Source: Thiomicrorhabdus aquaedulcis | GTDB taxonomy: Bacteria > Pseudomonadota > Gammaproteobacteria > Thiomicrospirales > Thiomicrospiraceae | Reading direction: 5' to 3' | Length of the DNA stretch: 64,000 nucleotides | NCBI RefSeq assembly: GCF_004001325.1 | Contig: NZ_AP018722.1 | Coordinates: 2,376,206 to 2,440,205 of the forward strand | In this document: positions 25,028 to 37,403 of the stretch, piece by piece | Position numbering within the stretch: the first letter of the stretch is position 1 | Layout of the letters: each line of letters begins with the position of its first letter | The notes under the pieces: model-generated | Database searches by the model: none | What the model saw: only the letters and a program-made list of their open reading frames with translations | What the model was told of the DNA's origin: nothing | Translations under genes and position numbers: made by a program

Positions 25028-27922
25028 CTAACGCAACGTAGGTTGCAATTTAAAACTGCTAATCGAGTGCTGTAACGCTTGTGCAGAGGCTTGTAGCCCT
25101 TCAGTAGCAGCCGTGGTCTCTTCAACCAAGGCGGCGTTCTGTTGAGTCACCCCATCAATTTGAGTAATGGCCTTGTTGACCTCTTCTACACCATGCGCTT
25201 GCTCTTGCGAGGCGCGTTCAATTTCATTCACCAAATTACGCATTTTTTGCGTCTCATCGGTAATATGCTCAAGCGAACTGCCCACTTTATCCACTTGCGC
25301 AACGCCCACATTAATAGCCTGTGTGGTGGTTTCAATAAGCTGACTAATTTGCTTAGTAGCATCGGCTGATTTTCCGGCTAAATTACGCACTTCCGAGGCC
25401 ACTACCGCAAACCCACGACCGTGCTCTCCGGCTCTGGCTGCTTCTACCGCAGCATTAAGCGCCAGCAAGTTGGTTTGAAACGCAATCGAATCAATTAAAC
25501 CGGTGATGTCACGAATTTGGTCGGACGCGGTTTTGATGTTGTTCATTGAGTTTTTGGTGTCCACCATTAACGCATTAGCTTGCGTTAGCATTCCCACTTG
25601 AGTGTGGGCAATGGTGGCAGCAGCTTGAGTGTTGGCCAAATTGCTTTGAATTTGCGATGTGGTTTGCTCCATGGCCGCAGACGTTTCTTCTAAAGAAGCC
25701 GCTTGCTCTTGAGTACGATTGTTTAAGTTTTGTGTGCCCTCGCCCACGCTTTGCGCGTTGTCATTAACCTCATGGGCTACCTGCTTAATGTCACTTAGGG
25801 TGCGTGTTAAGCTGTGCATGCTGTTGTTGATAGCCTGTTTTGCTTGATCTAGCGCAAACTCATAGTGCGCGCTAATGTCTTGACTAAAGTCACCAGCTGC
25901 CATGCGCTCGCTGGCTAAAATAACGTCGTTAAACCCAGCTTGTATTAATGAAAGCGAATCGTTAATACTGTTTTGCAAACGCGCGATATCTCCGTTTTGA
26001 ACGCGCTCAACTCGTTCGTCTAATTTGCCACGTGCGGCAAATTGCATTACTTCATTCACTTCGTTAAACACCGCTGATAATTGACTCATCACCCCCATGC
26101 ACGTATCAATTATTTTGGCGTATTCGCCCGGTAAAGTATACGTAATTTTGGCATTAAAGTTACCGTCTTCAAAAGCGTGCATGGCTTCTGCAATAGAACC
26201 AAACGTGGTTTGCAATACTTCACTGGTTTGGTTAATGCGGCCTTTAAGTAAATTAAAGTCGGCTGCAAATGGCGTTTTGATGCGGTAATCTAAACGACCA
26301 TCTCGCAACTCTTCCATAGCGGCATTGGCTTCAGCAATAATACATTGCGACAACATGGCTTGTTGATTGTATGCGCGCCCCAATTTACCAATCTCGTCTT
26401 TGCTGTAATGACGCACACGAGCAAATAAATCACTGCTTTCAACCGCACACAAAATAGTGGACTGTACTTTACGCAGCGGGTGAATAATCATGCCCCACAC
26501 CAACAACGCCACCAAAATAATTAAAATCACTACGGTAATCGCTACTTGGTAAAAAGCATCTTCAGCAATAGCAACTTGCGAGGCTACGTAAGCTGCATAA
26601 GCATCAATGGGCTCAGTGACAATATGGTAACCCATTATTTCGTTTGCACCATCGTATACCGGCGTGGCCGCATGATAATGCTCTTGAGTGACCAAATAGC
26701 CTTGCTTAAACATGGTGTCTAATGGCAGTTGACGCAGCAACTCAATTTGAGTGCCCGAAAGCTCCATTGAAAATTGCTTATCGTTACCCACTACCCATTT
26801 TTTGTCGCTCGAGACCGGAATGTTGTTTACATTTTTTTTGCTGAACTCATCGCCTTTTAATGCATATTCGGTCGACATGGCAATTAGGTATTGCTGATTA
26901 GTCGCACTAAAATCCACACGTAACGAAGCAACCCCTTGAATAAACTCAACAAAACCCTGGTATTGCCCTTGATACATAATAGGCACAATGGATTTAATGT
27001 TAAAACCGGCTGAAGTGAGTGCATTTGTAATTAAAGGCGCTTGTTCTTGTTGCATTTTTTTAACGTAAGGACGATCTGATAAATCGTCTTGCGGTTGTTT
27101 GTTTAACGGCAACCAGCTTTTTAAAAACGACTTTCCATTTTCGTTAATGATGTGCAGGTTAATGTTTTTAAGACCTGTATATTGTGCGTAACTTTTACCT
27201 GAAGTGCCCAAAACAGTTAATAAATCAGGGACATTTTCTTCGGCAACCAGCGCTTTAAATGAATCGCTAAACGTAATCCCGATGGCGTTAGTAATTCCTA
27301 AGTTTGCCTTTTCTTGCATTTTGGCATTCACTATTGCCGTAATATTTTGCGCTCTATTTTCAGCCGACTGAGTTTCGATTTGGGCGATTTCAGCCTTTTC
27401 TTTGATAAACGCGCTCAATAAAATAAGCAAAGATACCGCCAATAACGCTCCAAGCGTTTTGGGCAAGAGCGATAAATCTTGCAAACCTATGCGACTGAAC
27501 CAACGGTGTTTGGTGGCATTTACCCAATCGCCGTTGGTAAAGGCTAACGTGCCTTGGGCAATTTGTTTATAGAGCTTTTCGGCGTCTGCAATTTTAGCGG
27601 GGTCTTCAATAATGCGCTTAACCGAGGTATAACCGGTATAAACACCTTGTTCAAATATCGGTTGAATGGCCATATCAGCCCAATAGGTTTGACCATTTTT
27701 TTTGATTTCGTGCACCGGAAATTGTACCGGTTGATTTTTGCGCATTTGTTCACTAATAACGGTTTGAATAACAGTAGGCAAATCGGCCGCTCGCAGTTTA
27801 CTGGTGGGCTGGCCTAATATTTCGGTGCTGTCGTATCCCAGCCAATGCGTGTAATCACGATTGATATATACAATCGTGCCCGAGGCATCAACGTTGGCGG
27901 CTAAGCGAATATTTTGATTCAT
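25028..27922 (-). CDS. Methyl-accepting chemotaxis protein with Aer-like PAS and periplasmic sensor
   Basis: A 964-residue chemoreceptor. Residues 1-110 are an Aer-type PAS domain ([13 protein letters not shown]). TM1 is near 152-173, then a large periplasmic region about 180-450 that looks like a double Cache sensor ([30 protein letters not shown]). TM2 is near 455-480, then HAMP and HAMP-like repeats ([39 protein letters not shown]). The C-terminal signalling domain has the tip [20 protein letters not shown]. It ends without a CheR pentapeptide. Two sensory inputs, cytosolic redox or flavin-type and periplasmic ligand-type, are implied. No che genes are nearby. Confidence 0.92.
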   Translation of the reverse strand: MNQNIRLAANVDASGTIVYINRDYTHWLGYDSTEILGQPTSKLRAADLPTVIQTVISEQMRKNQPVQFPVHEIKKNGQTYWADMAIQPIFEQGVYTGYTSVKRIIEDPAKIADAEKLYKQIAQGTLAFTNGDWVNATKHRWFSRIGLQDLSLLPKTLGALLAVSLLILLSAFIKEKAEIAQIETQSAENRAQNITAIVNAKMQEKANLGITNAIGITFSDSFKALVAEENVPDLLTVLGTSGKSYAQYTGLKNINLHIINENGKSFLKSWLPLNKQPQDDLSDRPYVKKMQQEQAPLITNALTSAGFNIKSIVPIMYQGQYQGFVEFIQGVASLRVDFSATNQQYLIAMSTEYALKGDEFSKKNVNNIPVSSDKKWVVGNDKQFSMELSGTQIELLRQLPLDTMFKQGYLVTQEHYHAATPVYDGANEIMGYHIVTEPIDAYAAYVASQVAIAEDAFYQVAITVVILIILVALLVWGMIIHPLRKVQSTILCAVESSDLFARVRHYSKDEIGKLGRAYNQQAMLSQCIIAEANAAMEELRDGRLDYRIKTPFAADFNLLKGRINQTSEVLQTTFGSIAEAMHAFEDGNFNAKITYTLPGEYAKIIDTCMGVMSQLSAVFNEVNEVMQFAARGKLDERVERVQNGDIARLQNSINDSLSLIQAGFNDVILASERMAAGDFSQDISAHYEFALDQAKQAINNSMHSLTRTLSDIKQVAHEVNDNAQSVGEGTQNLNNRTQEQAASLEETSAAMEQTTSQIQSNLANTQAAATIAHTQVGMLTQANALMVDTKNSMNNIKTASDQIRDITGLIDSIAFQTNLLALNAAVEAARAGEHGRGFAVVASEVRNLAGKSADATKQISQLIETTTQAINVGVAQVDKVGSSLEHITDETQKMRNLVNEIERASQEQAHGVEEVNKAITQIDGVTQQNAALVEETTAATEGLQASAQALQHSISSFKLQPTLR

Positions 27923-28040
27923 AAAAATCCCGTTAAAATTAAAGTAGATAACTAATCAGTATACTAGCGAGGTTGTTTTTTACCAATATGAAATTTTAAT
28001 GAATCAGTCTAAAGTTGGTCTTATGACGACCATTGTGTTA

Positions 28041-28052
28041 ACCAGGCCTGGT
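28041..28052. repeat. 12-bp palindrome (3' of beta-barrel-like gene)
   Basis: Exact ACCAGGCCTGGT 12 bases past the stop of the gene ending at 28065. Confidence 0.9.
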
Positions 28053-28064
28053 CAATACTTTAGG

Positions 28065-29153
28065 CTACTTAGCAACGTCGTAAAATCGCATTTCTAGCAT
28101 TAATAATAGGCTTAAAACAGGCGTGTTAAATTGCGTGTCTTCGCTCCAACTTACTTTTGGCTCTACCTCACTAAACAACCAATCTTTATACAATCTTTCG
28201 CGCCAATTTACCCCTATTGAGGTGGTGGTAAGTGCGGCACTTTGCGCGGTAAACGTCCAGTTGCCGTCAACATAATAGCTGTGCACTCGGTGGGGGTTTA
28301 TTGTTTTAAACCACACCGCTCGTTGATTTAATCTGTATTCAGATGCGTCATGCCACCAGGTACCAGTGGTTTGTGAACGCAATAAATCTGTGGCTTGATA
28401 TTGATAATCAAACACTTGCTGAGCCTCCCAAGCAACCCCATATTTACGTTCCCAAAATAAATTTTGAGTCGTGCGACTGAGTACCTGAGCACTAAGGGGA
28501 GTTTTATAACGTGTTTTAAAACGTACGTATGGATTGGGATCAATGAGCCCAGTAAAGTTTAAGCCAAGGTCAAGATAGCTAAAGTCATTGCGACCTAAAT
28601 TGAGTAAATAACGGCCGGCAATTGAGTTGGTGTTTTCGGTGTTGTTAGGATCGTAAACCGTTGATGGGTTTTGTAAACTGGGTTTGCTGGTATTGCCACT
28701 GACGCCGCTTACACTATTGGTAGACGTGCTGTCTTCGTATAAGGTTTCTTCGTAAGAAGACAGCAACACTTGCCAACGTTGATTGGTTCTGGGTAAATCC
28801 CATATTGCGCGCAATCGTACTGTGCTTTGAATTTTGCCATCGTCGTAAAAAGTGCTGGGTACTAGGACATCTAGGCGTGAACCTTTTTGCTTAAGCGGTA
28901 CCTGGTTATCTCCCATAAACAGGTCCACGCGCTCGCCCAAGCTTTGCACATAGGCACCAATGGCTTTTTGACTGACCTCAAGTTGATTTAAACGGTGATT
29001 GACTGCGGGACTGTCAATTTCTTCTAGTAAACCCTCTGCTATGGGTGGCTCTAGCGATGTTGGCTGCTCTGGTAGTTGGCCGGCCAACATGGGCAAAAAG
29101 GGCATAAACCCAAACAGCACTATGAGTGCTAACTGTAACCCGCGTAAGCGCAC
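28065..29153 (-). CDS. Putative outer-membrane/periplasmic protein, unknown
   Basis: The GTG at 29153 gives a neat signal peptide (VRLRGLQLALIVLFGFMPF..LAGQ). The frame extends upstream into the divergent neighbour, so longer starts are unlikely. The mature part has a helical stretch (LNQLEVSQKAIGAYVQSLGERVDLFMGD), a Ser/Asn/Thr-rich variable loop, then strand-like segments with YLDLGLNFTG, NPYVRFKTRYKTPL and WERKYGVAWEAQQVF, suggesting a beta-barrel. The family is not recognised. It is transcribed divergently from the gene at 29181, with a gap of only 27 bases. Confidence 0.5.
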   Translation of the reverse strand: MRLRGLQLALIVLFGFMPFLPMLAGQLPEQPTSLEPPIAEGLLEEIDSPAVNHRLNQLEVSQKAIGAYVQSLGERVDLFMGDNQVPLKQKGSRLDVLVPSTFYDDGKIQSTVRLRAIWDLPRTNQRWQVLLSSYEETLYEDSTSTNSVSGVSGNTSKPSLQNPSTVYDPNNTENTNSIAGRYLLNLGRNDFSYLDLGLNFTGLIDPNPYVRFKTRYKTPLSAQVLSRTTQNLFWERKYGVAWEAQQVFDYQYQATDLLRSQTTGTWWHDASEYRLNQRAVWFKTINPHRVHSYYVDGNWTFTAQSAALTTTSIGVNWRERLYKDWLFSEVEPKVSWSEDTQFNTPVLSLLLMLEMRFYDVAK

Positions 29154-29180
29154 TATAATAGCGTTCTTTACATTGACCCT

Positions 29181-29693
29181 ATGACCATGACCGATCAAAT
29201 TCATCAAATCCAAGCCTCCTATCAACCGCTTGAAGACAGAATACTCTTAAACATTAAAACCCTCAATCAGCATGTCTATTGTGCCTGGATTACACGCCGT
29301 TACTTGCAATTGCTGCTGCCGGCCTTGCACGGCCATCATCCAACCAGCCACGAACCGCTGTTTGATCAAAAAAAGGCCATGCTTAATCAACTTAAAAATG
29401 AGGCAAGTCAATTATCTAACGGGTTTAATCAACCTTACCAGGCACCAGAACAAGCAATTTATCCACTGGGTGAAACCCCTATTTTATTGGCAAAGATTAC
29501 CTTTAAAGCATTAGACACGCCGGCTCCGTTTGTGCATTTAGAGCCGCACAGTGGACAAGGAATTTCGTTGCCCTTTCAGCCCGAACTGTTGGGCGCATTG
29601 CTTAAAGTGTTTGGACAAGCGATGGAGGCGGCCGATTGGCAATTAGATTTAAACCCCATTATGCAATTACCTAAACAGATGCGTTTGCAATGA
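29181..29693 (+). CDS. Hypothetical protein
   Basis: A 170-residue soluble protein without recognised family. It has an N-terminal helical region (DRILLNIKTLNQHVYCAWI), a middle part rich in His/Pro/Gln, and a C-terminal helix (ELLGALLKVFGQAMEAADW). Its TGA stop is fused to a palindrome copy: the A of the stop is the first base of ACCAGGCCTGGT. The gene is divergent from the beta-barrel-like gene. Confidence 0.6.
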   Translation: MTMTDQIHQIQASYQPLEDRILLNIKTLNQHVYCAWITRRYLQLLLPALHGHHPTSHEPLFDQKKAMLNQLKNEASQLSNGFNQPYQAPEQAIYPLGETPILLAKITFKALDTPAPFVHLEPHSGQGISLPFQPELLGALLKVFGQAMEAADWQLDLNPIMQLPKQMRLQ

Positions 29694-29704
29694 CCAGGCC
29701 TGGT
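29693..29704. repeat. 12-bp palindrome fused to a TGA stop
   Basis: Exact ACCAGGCCTGGT whose first base is the last base of the stop codon of the 170-residue gene. Confidence 0.9.
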
Positions 29705-29775
29705 GAAGTTTATGTAAACCTTGGGATATAAGAAAAATACGGAAAACTTTAACCATTTTTGGCCGCGTGGCTATT

Positions 29776-30678
29776 TTAGGCGCTGTAAAGGGCATAATCG
29801 GCAATGATGCCCATTAAAACAATAACCCCAACCCAATGATTTTGTACAAACACCTTAAACGCAACAGAATGCCTATCGTTAGAAGATGTTTGTATCGTTT
29901 GTGGAGTATGCGTATTGGCTAAACGCAGCAAATCCCACCCAAACCACAATGCGGCCAATACCAAACCTAGATAGTACGGCGCGTGCAAATTAAACAGCAA
30001 CCCTGTCCAAACCAAACAGGCCAGCATAAGCAGTTGAAAAAACGCCATCCATAGCACTAAATGTTCACCAAACAAAATCGCAGTCGATTTAACGCCAATT
30101 TTACGGTCGTCTTCTTGGTCTCCCACAGCGTAGGCGGTATCGTAAATAAGCGACCACAGCACCGTTGCTAAAAATAACGGCCAAACGCTTAAAGGCAAGG
30201 TGTTTAATACCGCTGCAAACGCCATGGGCACCGCCCAAGCAAACGCCAAACCCAGGAAAGCTTGTGGCCAATGTGTATGACGCTTAGTAAATGGATAAAG
30301 TGCGGCTAAAAATAAAGCACCAAAAGACAGTATAATGGTTAATGAGTTTAAGGTTAACACCAAAGCAAACGCCAAGGCGCACAAAGCCCCAAAAAACACC
30401 AAAGCCGCCTTAGGTGAAATCAACCCAGAGGCCAAAGGTCGACAACAAGTGCGCGCCACATGTCCATCAAAGTTTCGGTCGGCGTAGTCGTTAATCACGC
30501 ACCCTGCCGAACGCATTAACACCGCACCCAAAATAAATACCAGTAACAAATAACCGTCCGGAGTCCCCGCCGACGCTAACCACAACGCCCATAAGGCTGG
30601 CCACAATACCAAATAAATACCCACTGGACGATTAATGCGGGTAAGAGAAAGATAGGCCGTTAAAGTACTCACATGCAA
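29776..30678 (-). CDS. ubiA: 4-hydroxybenzoate octaprenyltransferase UbiA
   Basis: A 300-residue polytopic prenyltransferase that attaches the polyprenyl tail to 4-hydroxybenzoate in ubiquinone synthesis. Both Asp-rich substrate motifs are present: NDYADRNFDGHVART near 63-77 and DQEDDRKIGVKSTA near 187-200. The N-terminus LTRINRPVGIYLVLWPALW is typical. It follows the 91-residue gene by six bases and is probably co-transcribed with it. ubiC is 9.5 kb away beside recG. Confidence 0.95.
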   Translation of the reverse strand: MHVSTLTAYLSLTRINRPVGIYLVLWPALWALWLASAGTPDGYLLLVFILGAVLMRSAGCVINDYADRNFDGHVARTCCRPLASGLISPKAALVFFGALCALAFALVLTLNSLTIILSFGALFLAALYPFTKRHTHWPQAFLGLAFAWAVPMAFAAVLNTLPLSVWPLFLATVLWSLIYDTAYAVGDQEDDRKIGVKSTAILFGEHLVLWMAFFQLLMLACLVWTGLLFNLHAPYYLGLVLAALWFGWDLLRLANTHTPQTIQTSSNDRHSVAFKVFVQNHWVGVIVLMGIIADYALYSA

Positions 30679-30684
30679 CCTTAC

Positions 30685-30960
30685 TTAAGACTTAGTTATG
30701 GCAGATTCAAGCGCGTCAACTATGGCTTTAACGTCTGCAAATGCAGGCTTGGTTACCTCTAGCTGTGCTTGAGCTACACCCATACGATCGTTATAGTGTA
30801 AAACCACTTTATCCTCTATTTTTTTCCAAATAATCACGTAACCGTACCCCACCATTTCGGTTTGACCTACGTCTTGGTGCGTTAGCTCCCAATTAGCTCG
30901 CTGCATTTCACGCCTAAACGCATCGCATACAACGGGATTTATTTCAAAGTGCTGTAACAT
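30685..30960 (-). CDS. Hypothetical small protein upstream of ubiA
   Basis: A 91-residue soluble protein starting MLQHFEINPVV with AAGGAC at good spacing. It contains VGYGYVIIWKKIEDKVVLHYNDRMGV and a C-terminal helix. The family is not recognised. The gene is six bases before ubiA, so a link to quinone synthesis is possible, but operon position is the only evidence. Confidence 0.65.
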   Translation of the reverse strand: MLQHFEINPVVCDAFRREMQRANWELTHQDVGQTEMVGYGYVIIWKKIEDKVVLHYNDRMGVAQAQLEVTKPAFADVKAIVDALESAITKS

Positions 30961-31018
30961 AAGTCTGTCCTTGAGTTGATTGAGGTTAACAACGTTTTGA
31001 TCGGCTAGATAGCCGTCA

Positions 31019-32398
31019 TCAACGCAGTTTGTGTGACTTTTTAACTGGCTTTTTCCAGCCTTGTAACGTGAGCTGCTTGGAACGCGATAAGGTCAATTCG
31101 CCCGAAGGCACGTCTTTAGTAATGGTTGAACCCGCTCCAATAGTGGCGTCATGACCAATGTTGACAGGCGCAATTAATTGCGTGTCTGAACCCACAAACA
31201 CATTATTACCAATGTGCGTGACGTGTTTATTTACACCATCGTAATTGCAGGTAATAGTGCCAGCACCAATGTTTACACCCGTTCCCATCACCGTATCACC
31301 AATGTAACTTAGATGATTAACTTTGGAATCTTTACCAATAACAGCCTTCTTGGTTTCAACAAAATTACCAATCTTAACTTGATTAGCCAATTGTGTTCCC
31401 GGACGCAGGCGCGCATAAGGCCCTATAATGCATTCTTCACCTATCTGACAGGACTCTAAATGACTGAAAGGATGAATCACCGTGTTGGCTAAAATAGTCA
31501 CATCTTTTAAATAACAGTTCGCACCAATACGAACATTGTCACCCAAACTTATCTGCCCTTCAAATACAACATTCACGTCCACTTCAACATCACGACCTGC
31601 CGTTACCTGTCCACGTATATCCACACGATGAGCGTCCAGTATCGTGACACCATTAAGCATCAAATCGTTTACTAATAAACGTTGATATTCGCGCTCTAAA
31701 GTGTGTAACTGCAACTTATCATTAACCCCTAAAACTTCTAACTCGGTCTCTGGATGTGTTGTGGCAATTTTAAATCCTTCACGTACTGCCAACGCAATCA
31801 CATCGGTTAGATAATACTCACCTTGAGAATTTTGGTTAGTTAACTGGTCTATCCAACGTTTTAACCAATAACCTTTTGCCGCTAAAATGCCCGTGTTGAC
31901 CTCTTTAATACAACATTGTTCTGGATTGGCATCCTTTTGTTCAACAATCGCCAAAACCTCACCCTGATTATCGCGAATAATACGACCATAACCATTTGAA
32001 TCATTCAAAGTAATGGTCAGCAAGGCCAAAGGATATTGCTCTTCTACCAAATTCAGTAATCGCGTTAAAGTAGTTAATTTTGTAAGCGGTACATCGCCAT
32101 ACAAAATAAGAACCGTATCGTCGTCTTCAAAATGCGACTGAACCTGCTGAACAGCATGCCCCGTTCCCAATTGCTGCTCTTGTAATACAAACTCTAAATT
32201 AAGACCCGTTACATGGGTTTTCACCAACTCTGCCCCATGCCCAACAACCGCCACAATGTTGTCACTGTGCAAGTGCTGTGCGGTATCAATAACATGTTGC
32301 AACAACGGCTTTCCAGCCAGTGGCTGCAACACTTTTGGCAAATTAGACTTCATACGCGTACCCTTACCGGCCGCAAGAATAACCACTTTTAATGACAT
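31019..32398 (-). CDS. glmU: Bifunctional GlmU (GlcNAc-1-P uridyltransferase / GlcN-1-P acetyltransferase)
   Basis: From the ATG at 32398 (ACAGGA upstream) the protein is 459 residues, normal for GlmU. The N-terminal pyrophosphorylase has LAAGKGTRMKSNLPKVL and QQLGTGHAV. The C-terminal left-handed beta-helix has RLRPGTQLANQVKIGNFVE and NVFVGSDTQLIAP. It makes UDP-GlcNAc for peptidoglycan and LPS in two cytosolic steps. The gene lies downstream of the atp operon, as in many gammaproteobacteria, but a terminator at 32528 separates them. The frame runs 24 codons further upstream into a MITE-end remnant and is not coding. Confidence 0.96.
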   Translation of the reverse strand: MSLKVVILAAGKGTRMKSNLPKVLQPLAGKPLLQHVIDTAQHLHSDNIVAVVGHGAELVKTHVTGLNLEFVLQEQQLGTGHAVQQVQSHFEDDDTVLILYGDVPLTKLTTLTRLLNLVEEQYPLALLTITLNDSNGYGRIIRDNQGEVLAIVEQKDANPEQCCIKEVNTGILAAKGYWLKRWIDQLTNQNSQGEYYLTDVIALAVREGFKIATTHPETELEVLGVNDKLQLHTLEREYQRLLVNDLMLNGVTILDAHRVDIRGQVTAGRDVEVDVNVVFEGQISLGDNVRIGANCYLKDVTILANTVIHPFSHLESCQIGEECIIGPYARLRPGTQLANQVKIGNFVETKKAVIGKDSKVNHLSYIGDTVMGTGVNIGAGTITCNYDGVNKHVTHIGNNVFVGSDTQLIAPVNIGHDATIGAGSTITKDVPSGELTLSRSKQLTLQGWKKPVKKSHKLR

Positions 32399-32454
32399 AA
32401 AAATCCTGTAAAAGAAAGACAGAGGCAAAACCCATAAACCTAACGTGGTGCACC

Positions 32455-32468
32455 CGTGCAAAGGTCTC
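32455..32468. mobile_element. Solo MITE end
   Basis: CGTGCAAAGGTCTC, identical to the right tip of the two complete MITEs, lies alone upstream of glmU. It is a relic, or a binding site that happens to match. Confidence 0.6.
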
Positions 32469-32527
32469 ACAATAATTAATCTAACTTAAATATGAGCAAA
32501 GACCGATGTACGAGTAGAATTATAGGC

Positions 32528-32556
32528 AAAAAAAAACGCCCGAAGGCGCTTTTTTA
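32528..32556 (-). terminator. Terminator of the atp operon
   Basis: A short GC stem (GCGCC/GGCG, loop TTCG on the minus strand) with a nine-base T-run on the minus strand, 13 bases beyond the atpC stop. Confidence 0.9.
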
Positions 32557-32568
32557 TCAGGGTAACAA

Positions 32569-33003
32569 TTAAGCCAACCCAGTCTTATGCAAACGATCAC
32601 GTAATTTGGTAATCGATTGAATTTGTGCAACAGCCTCTGCTAACTCAATTTGAGCTCTGGCGATATCTGTTTCAGACTTAGCAGTGGTCATTGCCTCCTC
32701 AGCACGCTGCTTAGCCGCGACGGCTTTAGCTTCATCTAAATCACCCGCACGAATGGCCGAGTCCGCAAGAACGGTGACCATACTAGGCTGAATTTCAATG
32801 ATGCCACCGCTGATGAAAAAATGATCTTCTTCATCACCGCTGACAATACGCACTGTACCAGGCTTTAACTGGCTTAAAAACTGGGTATGATGAGGCATAA
32901 TACCTACCTCACCATCGGCAGCCTGTGCAAAGATCATCTCCGCTTTACCAGAGAAAATCTCTCCTTCTGCACTAACAATATCTACTTGCATTGAGACTGC
33001 CAT
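32569..33003 (-). CDS. atpC: ATP synthase epsilon subunit
   Basis: A 144-residue epsilon subunit of F1. The N-terminal beta-sandwich has VDIVSAEGEIFSGKAEMIFA, GEVGIMPHHTQFLSQLKPGTVRI and FISGGIIEIQP. The C-terminal two-helix domain (about 88-140) can inhibit rotation. Last gene of the atp operon, six bases after atpD. Confidence 0.97.
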   Translation of the reverse strand: MAVSMQVDIVSAEGEIFSGKAEMIFAQAADGEVGIMPHHTQFLSQLKPGTVRIVSGDEEDHFFISGGIIEIQPSMVTVLADSAIRAGDLDEAKAVAAKQRAEEAMTTAKSETDIARAQIELAEAVAQIQSITKLRDRLHKTGLA

Positions 33004-33009
33004 AACACA

Positions 33010-34413
<1,404 letters not shown>

Positions 34414-34421
34414 CTACAAAC

Positions 34422-35285
34422 TTAAACAGCAGATGAACCAGATACAATTTCCGAAAGTTCGGCTGTAATGGCTGCTTGACGAGCTTTGTTATAAGAAAGT
34501 TTCAGCTCGCTAATCATTTCACCAGCATTGTCTGTTGCGTTTTTCATTGCCACCATACGAGCACCTTGCTCGCAAGCCGCATTTTCAACGACGGCACCAT
34601 AAACAGTGCTTTCAACATAACGACGCATTAACAAATCCAACGCTGTTTTAGCATCAGGTTCATACAGATAATCCCAGTGCGTGTTATCTGTTTTATCAAC
34701 AGATTGTAGAGGTACTAATTGTTGAATAGTAGGGCTTTGCGTCATAGTATTAACAAAACCGTTAGAGGCCAAATGAACCTCATCTACTTCGTGTGCATCA
34801 AACTTGTCTAAAACAACTTTAATAACACCAATTAGGTCCTCAACATGAGGTGTATCACCTAAGTCAGCAACCGTGGCAACCACATTTCCACCGTAACTAC
34901 GGAAGAAAGACTGCGCCTTATTACCAACCAAAGCAAGCTCAACCTCAACACCCTGTTCTCTCCATGCCTTTAGGCAAGGTAAAGTTTTGCGGAATAAGTT
35001 TGAGTTTAAACCACCACATAAGCCTCGATCAGAAGAGATCACAATTAAGGCAACACGTTTAACCTTGGCACGAACTTGAGTATAAGGATGCTTATACTCA
35101 GGATGTGCGCCAGAAACGTGGCCAATGACCCGCTTAACTTTTTCGACGTATGGTTTAGTAGCTTCCATGCGAGCTTGCGCTCTACGCATTTTAGAAGCTG
35201 CCACCATTTCCATGGCTTTGGTGATTTTCTTGGTATTTGTTACGGAACCAATTTTGGCTCGTATTTCTTTGCTACCGCCTGCCAT
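34422..35285 (-). CDS. atpG: ATP synthase gamma subunit
   Basis: The 287-residue central-stalk subunit. It has the N-terminal helix [48 protein letters not shown] in the middle, and the C-terminal helix [31 protein letters not shown]. Rotation of this subunit couples F0 and F1. Confidence 0.98.
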   Translation of the reverse strand: MAGGSKEIRAKIGSVTNTKKITKAMEMVAASKMRRAQARMEATKPYVEKVKRVIGHVSGAHPEYKHPYTQVRAKVKRVALIVISSDRGLCGGLNSNLFRKTLPCLKAWREQGVEVELALVGNKAQSFFRSYGGNVVATVADLGDTPHVEDLIGVIKVVLDKFDAHEVDEVHLASNGFVNTMTQSPTIQQLVPLQSVDKTDNTHWDYLYEPDAKTALDLLMRRYVESTVYGAVVENAACEQGARMVAMKNATDNAGEMISELKLSYNKARQAAITAELSEIVSGSSAV

Positions 35286-35299
35286 GGCCTACTCCTTTC

Positions 35300-36841
35300 T
35301 TAGTAAACGCCGTTTGCTTTGAATGCTTGAATGCATGCTTTTACACCTGCAATAATTTCATCATCCCAGCCGCCTTTTGCGTTAATTTTGGCAGCAAGTT
35401 CAGCGTGATCTGAGTTAAGAGAGGCATGCAATGCTGCTTCAAACGCTAACACTTTATCGACTTCAACATCGTCAAGGTAGCCTTCGTTAGCTGCATATAA
35501 AGAGGTTGCCATCTCAGCAATTGTCAGTGGAGAATATTGCTTCTGCTTCATCAATTCAGTAACGCGTTTACCACGCTCTAACTGTGCTTTAGTAGCAGAA
35601 TCTAGATCCGACGCAAACTGAGCAAATGCCGCTAATTCACGGTATTGAGCTAAGTCAAGACGAATACCACCGCCTAGCTTTTTAATCGCTTTAGTTTGAG
35701 CTGCACCACCAACACGTGATACTGACAAACCAGCGTTAACAGCAGGACGAATACCCTGTGTAAACAAACTCGTTTCTAAGAAAATCTGACCATCAGTAAT
35801 CGAAATTACGTTGGTAGGAACGAAAGCAGAAACGTCACCCGCTTGGGTTTCAATAATTGGTAAAGCGGTCAATGAACCAGTCTTACCTTTAACGGCACCG
35901 TTAGTAAATCTTTCAACATAGTCTTCGTTAACACGAGCAGCACGCTCAAGTAAACGAGAATGTAGATAGAATACATCACCAGGGAACGCTTCGCGTCCTG
36001 GAGGACGACGTAATAACAATGAAATTTGACGGTAAGCTTGCGCTTGCTTGGTTAAATCATCATAAATGATCAAAGCATCTTCGCCGCGGTCACGATAGTA
36101 TTCACCCATCGCACAACCAGCGTAAGCAGCAAGGTACTGAAGAGCAGCTGGATCAGAAGCGTTTGCCGCAACAATCACTGTGTTTTCCATTGCGCCATAT
36201 TCTTCTAGCTTACGTGCTACGTTGTTTACCGTTGAAGCTTTTTGCCCCATCGCAACATAAACACATTTAACACCAGTATTCTTTTGAGAAATAATAGCGT
36301 CAATTGCGATTGCAGTTTTACCCGTTTGACGGTCGCCGATAATAAGTTCACGTTGTCCACGACCCACTGGGATCATAGAATCGATAGACTTAATACCAGT
36401 CATCATAGGCTCATCAACCGATTTACGGTCGATAACACCGGGTGCTATACGTTCAATAGGTGATGTTAACTTAGTATCAATTGGTCCTTTACCATCGATT
36501 GGACGGCCTAAACCATCAACAACACGACCGTTTAATTCAGGACCAACAGGTACTTCTAAAATACGACCAGTACAGGTAACTTTGTCACCTTCAGAGATAT
36601 GCTCATATTCACCTAAAACGACCACACCTACTGAGTCTTGCTCTAAGTTAAGAGCCATACCAAAGGTGTTTTCGTCGAATTGAACCATCTCGCCATACAT
36701 TACGTCTGAGACGCCGTGAATAAGAGCGATACCGTCAGCGATGCTAACGACCGTTCCTTCACTGCCAGACTGTGCAGCACCATCAAAACCTTTAATACGG
36801 TCTTTGATTAGGTTGCTGATTTCAGAGGCATTCAATTGCAT
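35300..36841 (-). CDS. atpA: ATP synthase alpha subunit
   Basis: The 513-residue alpha subunit, with Walker [10 protein letters not shown], the regulatory nucleotide site, and [31 protein letters not shown]. It begins [16 protein letters not shown], the part that contacts delta. Standard length and position. Confidence 0.98.
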   Translation of the reverse strand: MQLNASEISNLIKDRIKGFDGAAQSGSEGTVVSIADGIALIHGVSDVMYGEMVQFDENTFGMALNLEQDSVGVVVLGEYEHISEGDKVTCTGRILEVPVGPELNGRVVDGLGRPIDGKGPIDTKLTSPIERIAPGVIDRKSVDEPMMTGIKSIDSMIPVGRGQRELIIGDRQTGKTAIAIDAIISQKNTGVKCVYVAMGQKASTVNNVARKLEEYGAMENTVIVAANASDPAALQYLAAYAGCAMGEYYRDRGEDALIIYDDLTKQAQAYRQISLLLRRPPGREAFPGDVFYLHSRLLERAARVNEDYVERFTNGAVKGKTGSLTALPIIETQAGDVSAFVPTNVISITDGQIFLETSLFTQGIRPAVNAGLSVSRVGGAAQTKAIKKLGGGIRLDLAQYRELAAFAQFASDLDSATKAQLERGKRVTELMKQKQYSPLTIAEMATSLYAANEGYLDDVEVDKVLAFEAALHASLNSDHAELAAKINAKGGWDDEIIAGVKACIQAFKANGVY

Positions 36842-36856
36842 GTGTGTTCCTCTCCA

Positions 36857-37393
36857 TTATTGGGCGATTGCTGCGCCAAGTTTGTTCAGTTGTGAAAGTG
36901 CTGAGCCGTCAATAACCCAGTCACCGACCTTAATCTTAATACCTGCGATTAAAGTTGAATCCTCAACATAAGTAATTTCTACTTCAGCATCAAACTTAGC
37001 ATTTAAAGCAGCATTTAATTGTTTCTTCTGCTCGACAGTTACTTCACGGGCCGACATAACAGTCGCTCTTACACGTTTTTCTTCTGCAGCTTTTAAGACA
37101 TGAAAAGCCTCAGCTACAAAAGGAATCGCACTTAAGCGTTTGTTTTCAGCCATAACGGCAAGAAGGTTTTTCCCTTCTACAGTCAGGTTTCCACCCATTA
37201 CTTCCGAATAAACAGACAAAATATTTTCGTCGGAGTAAAGGGGGTTTTGAATCATGGACGACATTGCTTCATCAGCAGTAATAGTCGCAAGATTATCAAG
37301 TTGTTCTGACCATTCCGATAGTTTTTGAGCTTCTAATCCAAGCGCAAAAACAGCTTCAGCATAAGGTCGTGCAATTGTCATTAATTGTGCCAT
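36857..37393 (-). CDS. atpH: ATP synthase delta subunit
   Basis: The 178-residue delta subunit of the peripheral stalk: helical N-terminal domain (ARPYAEAVFALGLEAQKL) and the C-terminal motif DSTLIAGIKIKVGDWVIDGSALSQL. It links the b subunits to the top of F1. Confidence 0.97.
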   Translation of the reverse strand: MAQLMTIARPYAEAVFALGLEAQKLSEWSEQLDNLATITADEAMSSMIQNPLYSDENILSVYSEVMGGNLTVEGKNLLAVMAENKRLSAIPFVAEAFHVLKAAEEKRVRATVMSAREVTVEQKKQLNAALNAKFDAEVEITYVEDSTLIAGIKIKVGDWVIDGSALSQLNKLGAAIAQ

Positions 37394-37403
37394 AGAGTTT
37401 TCC

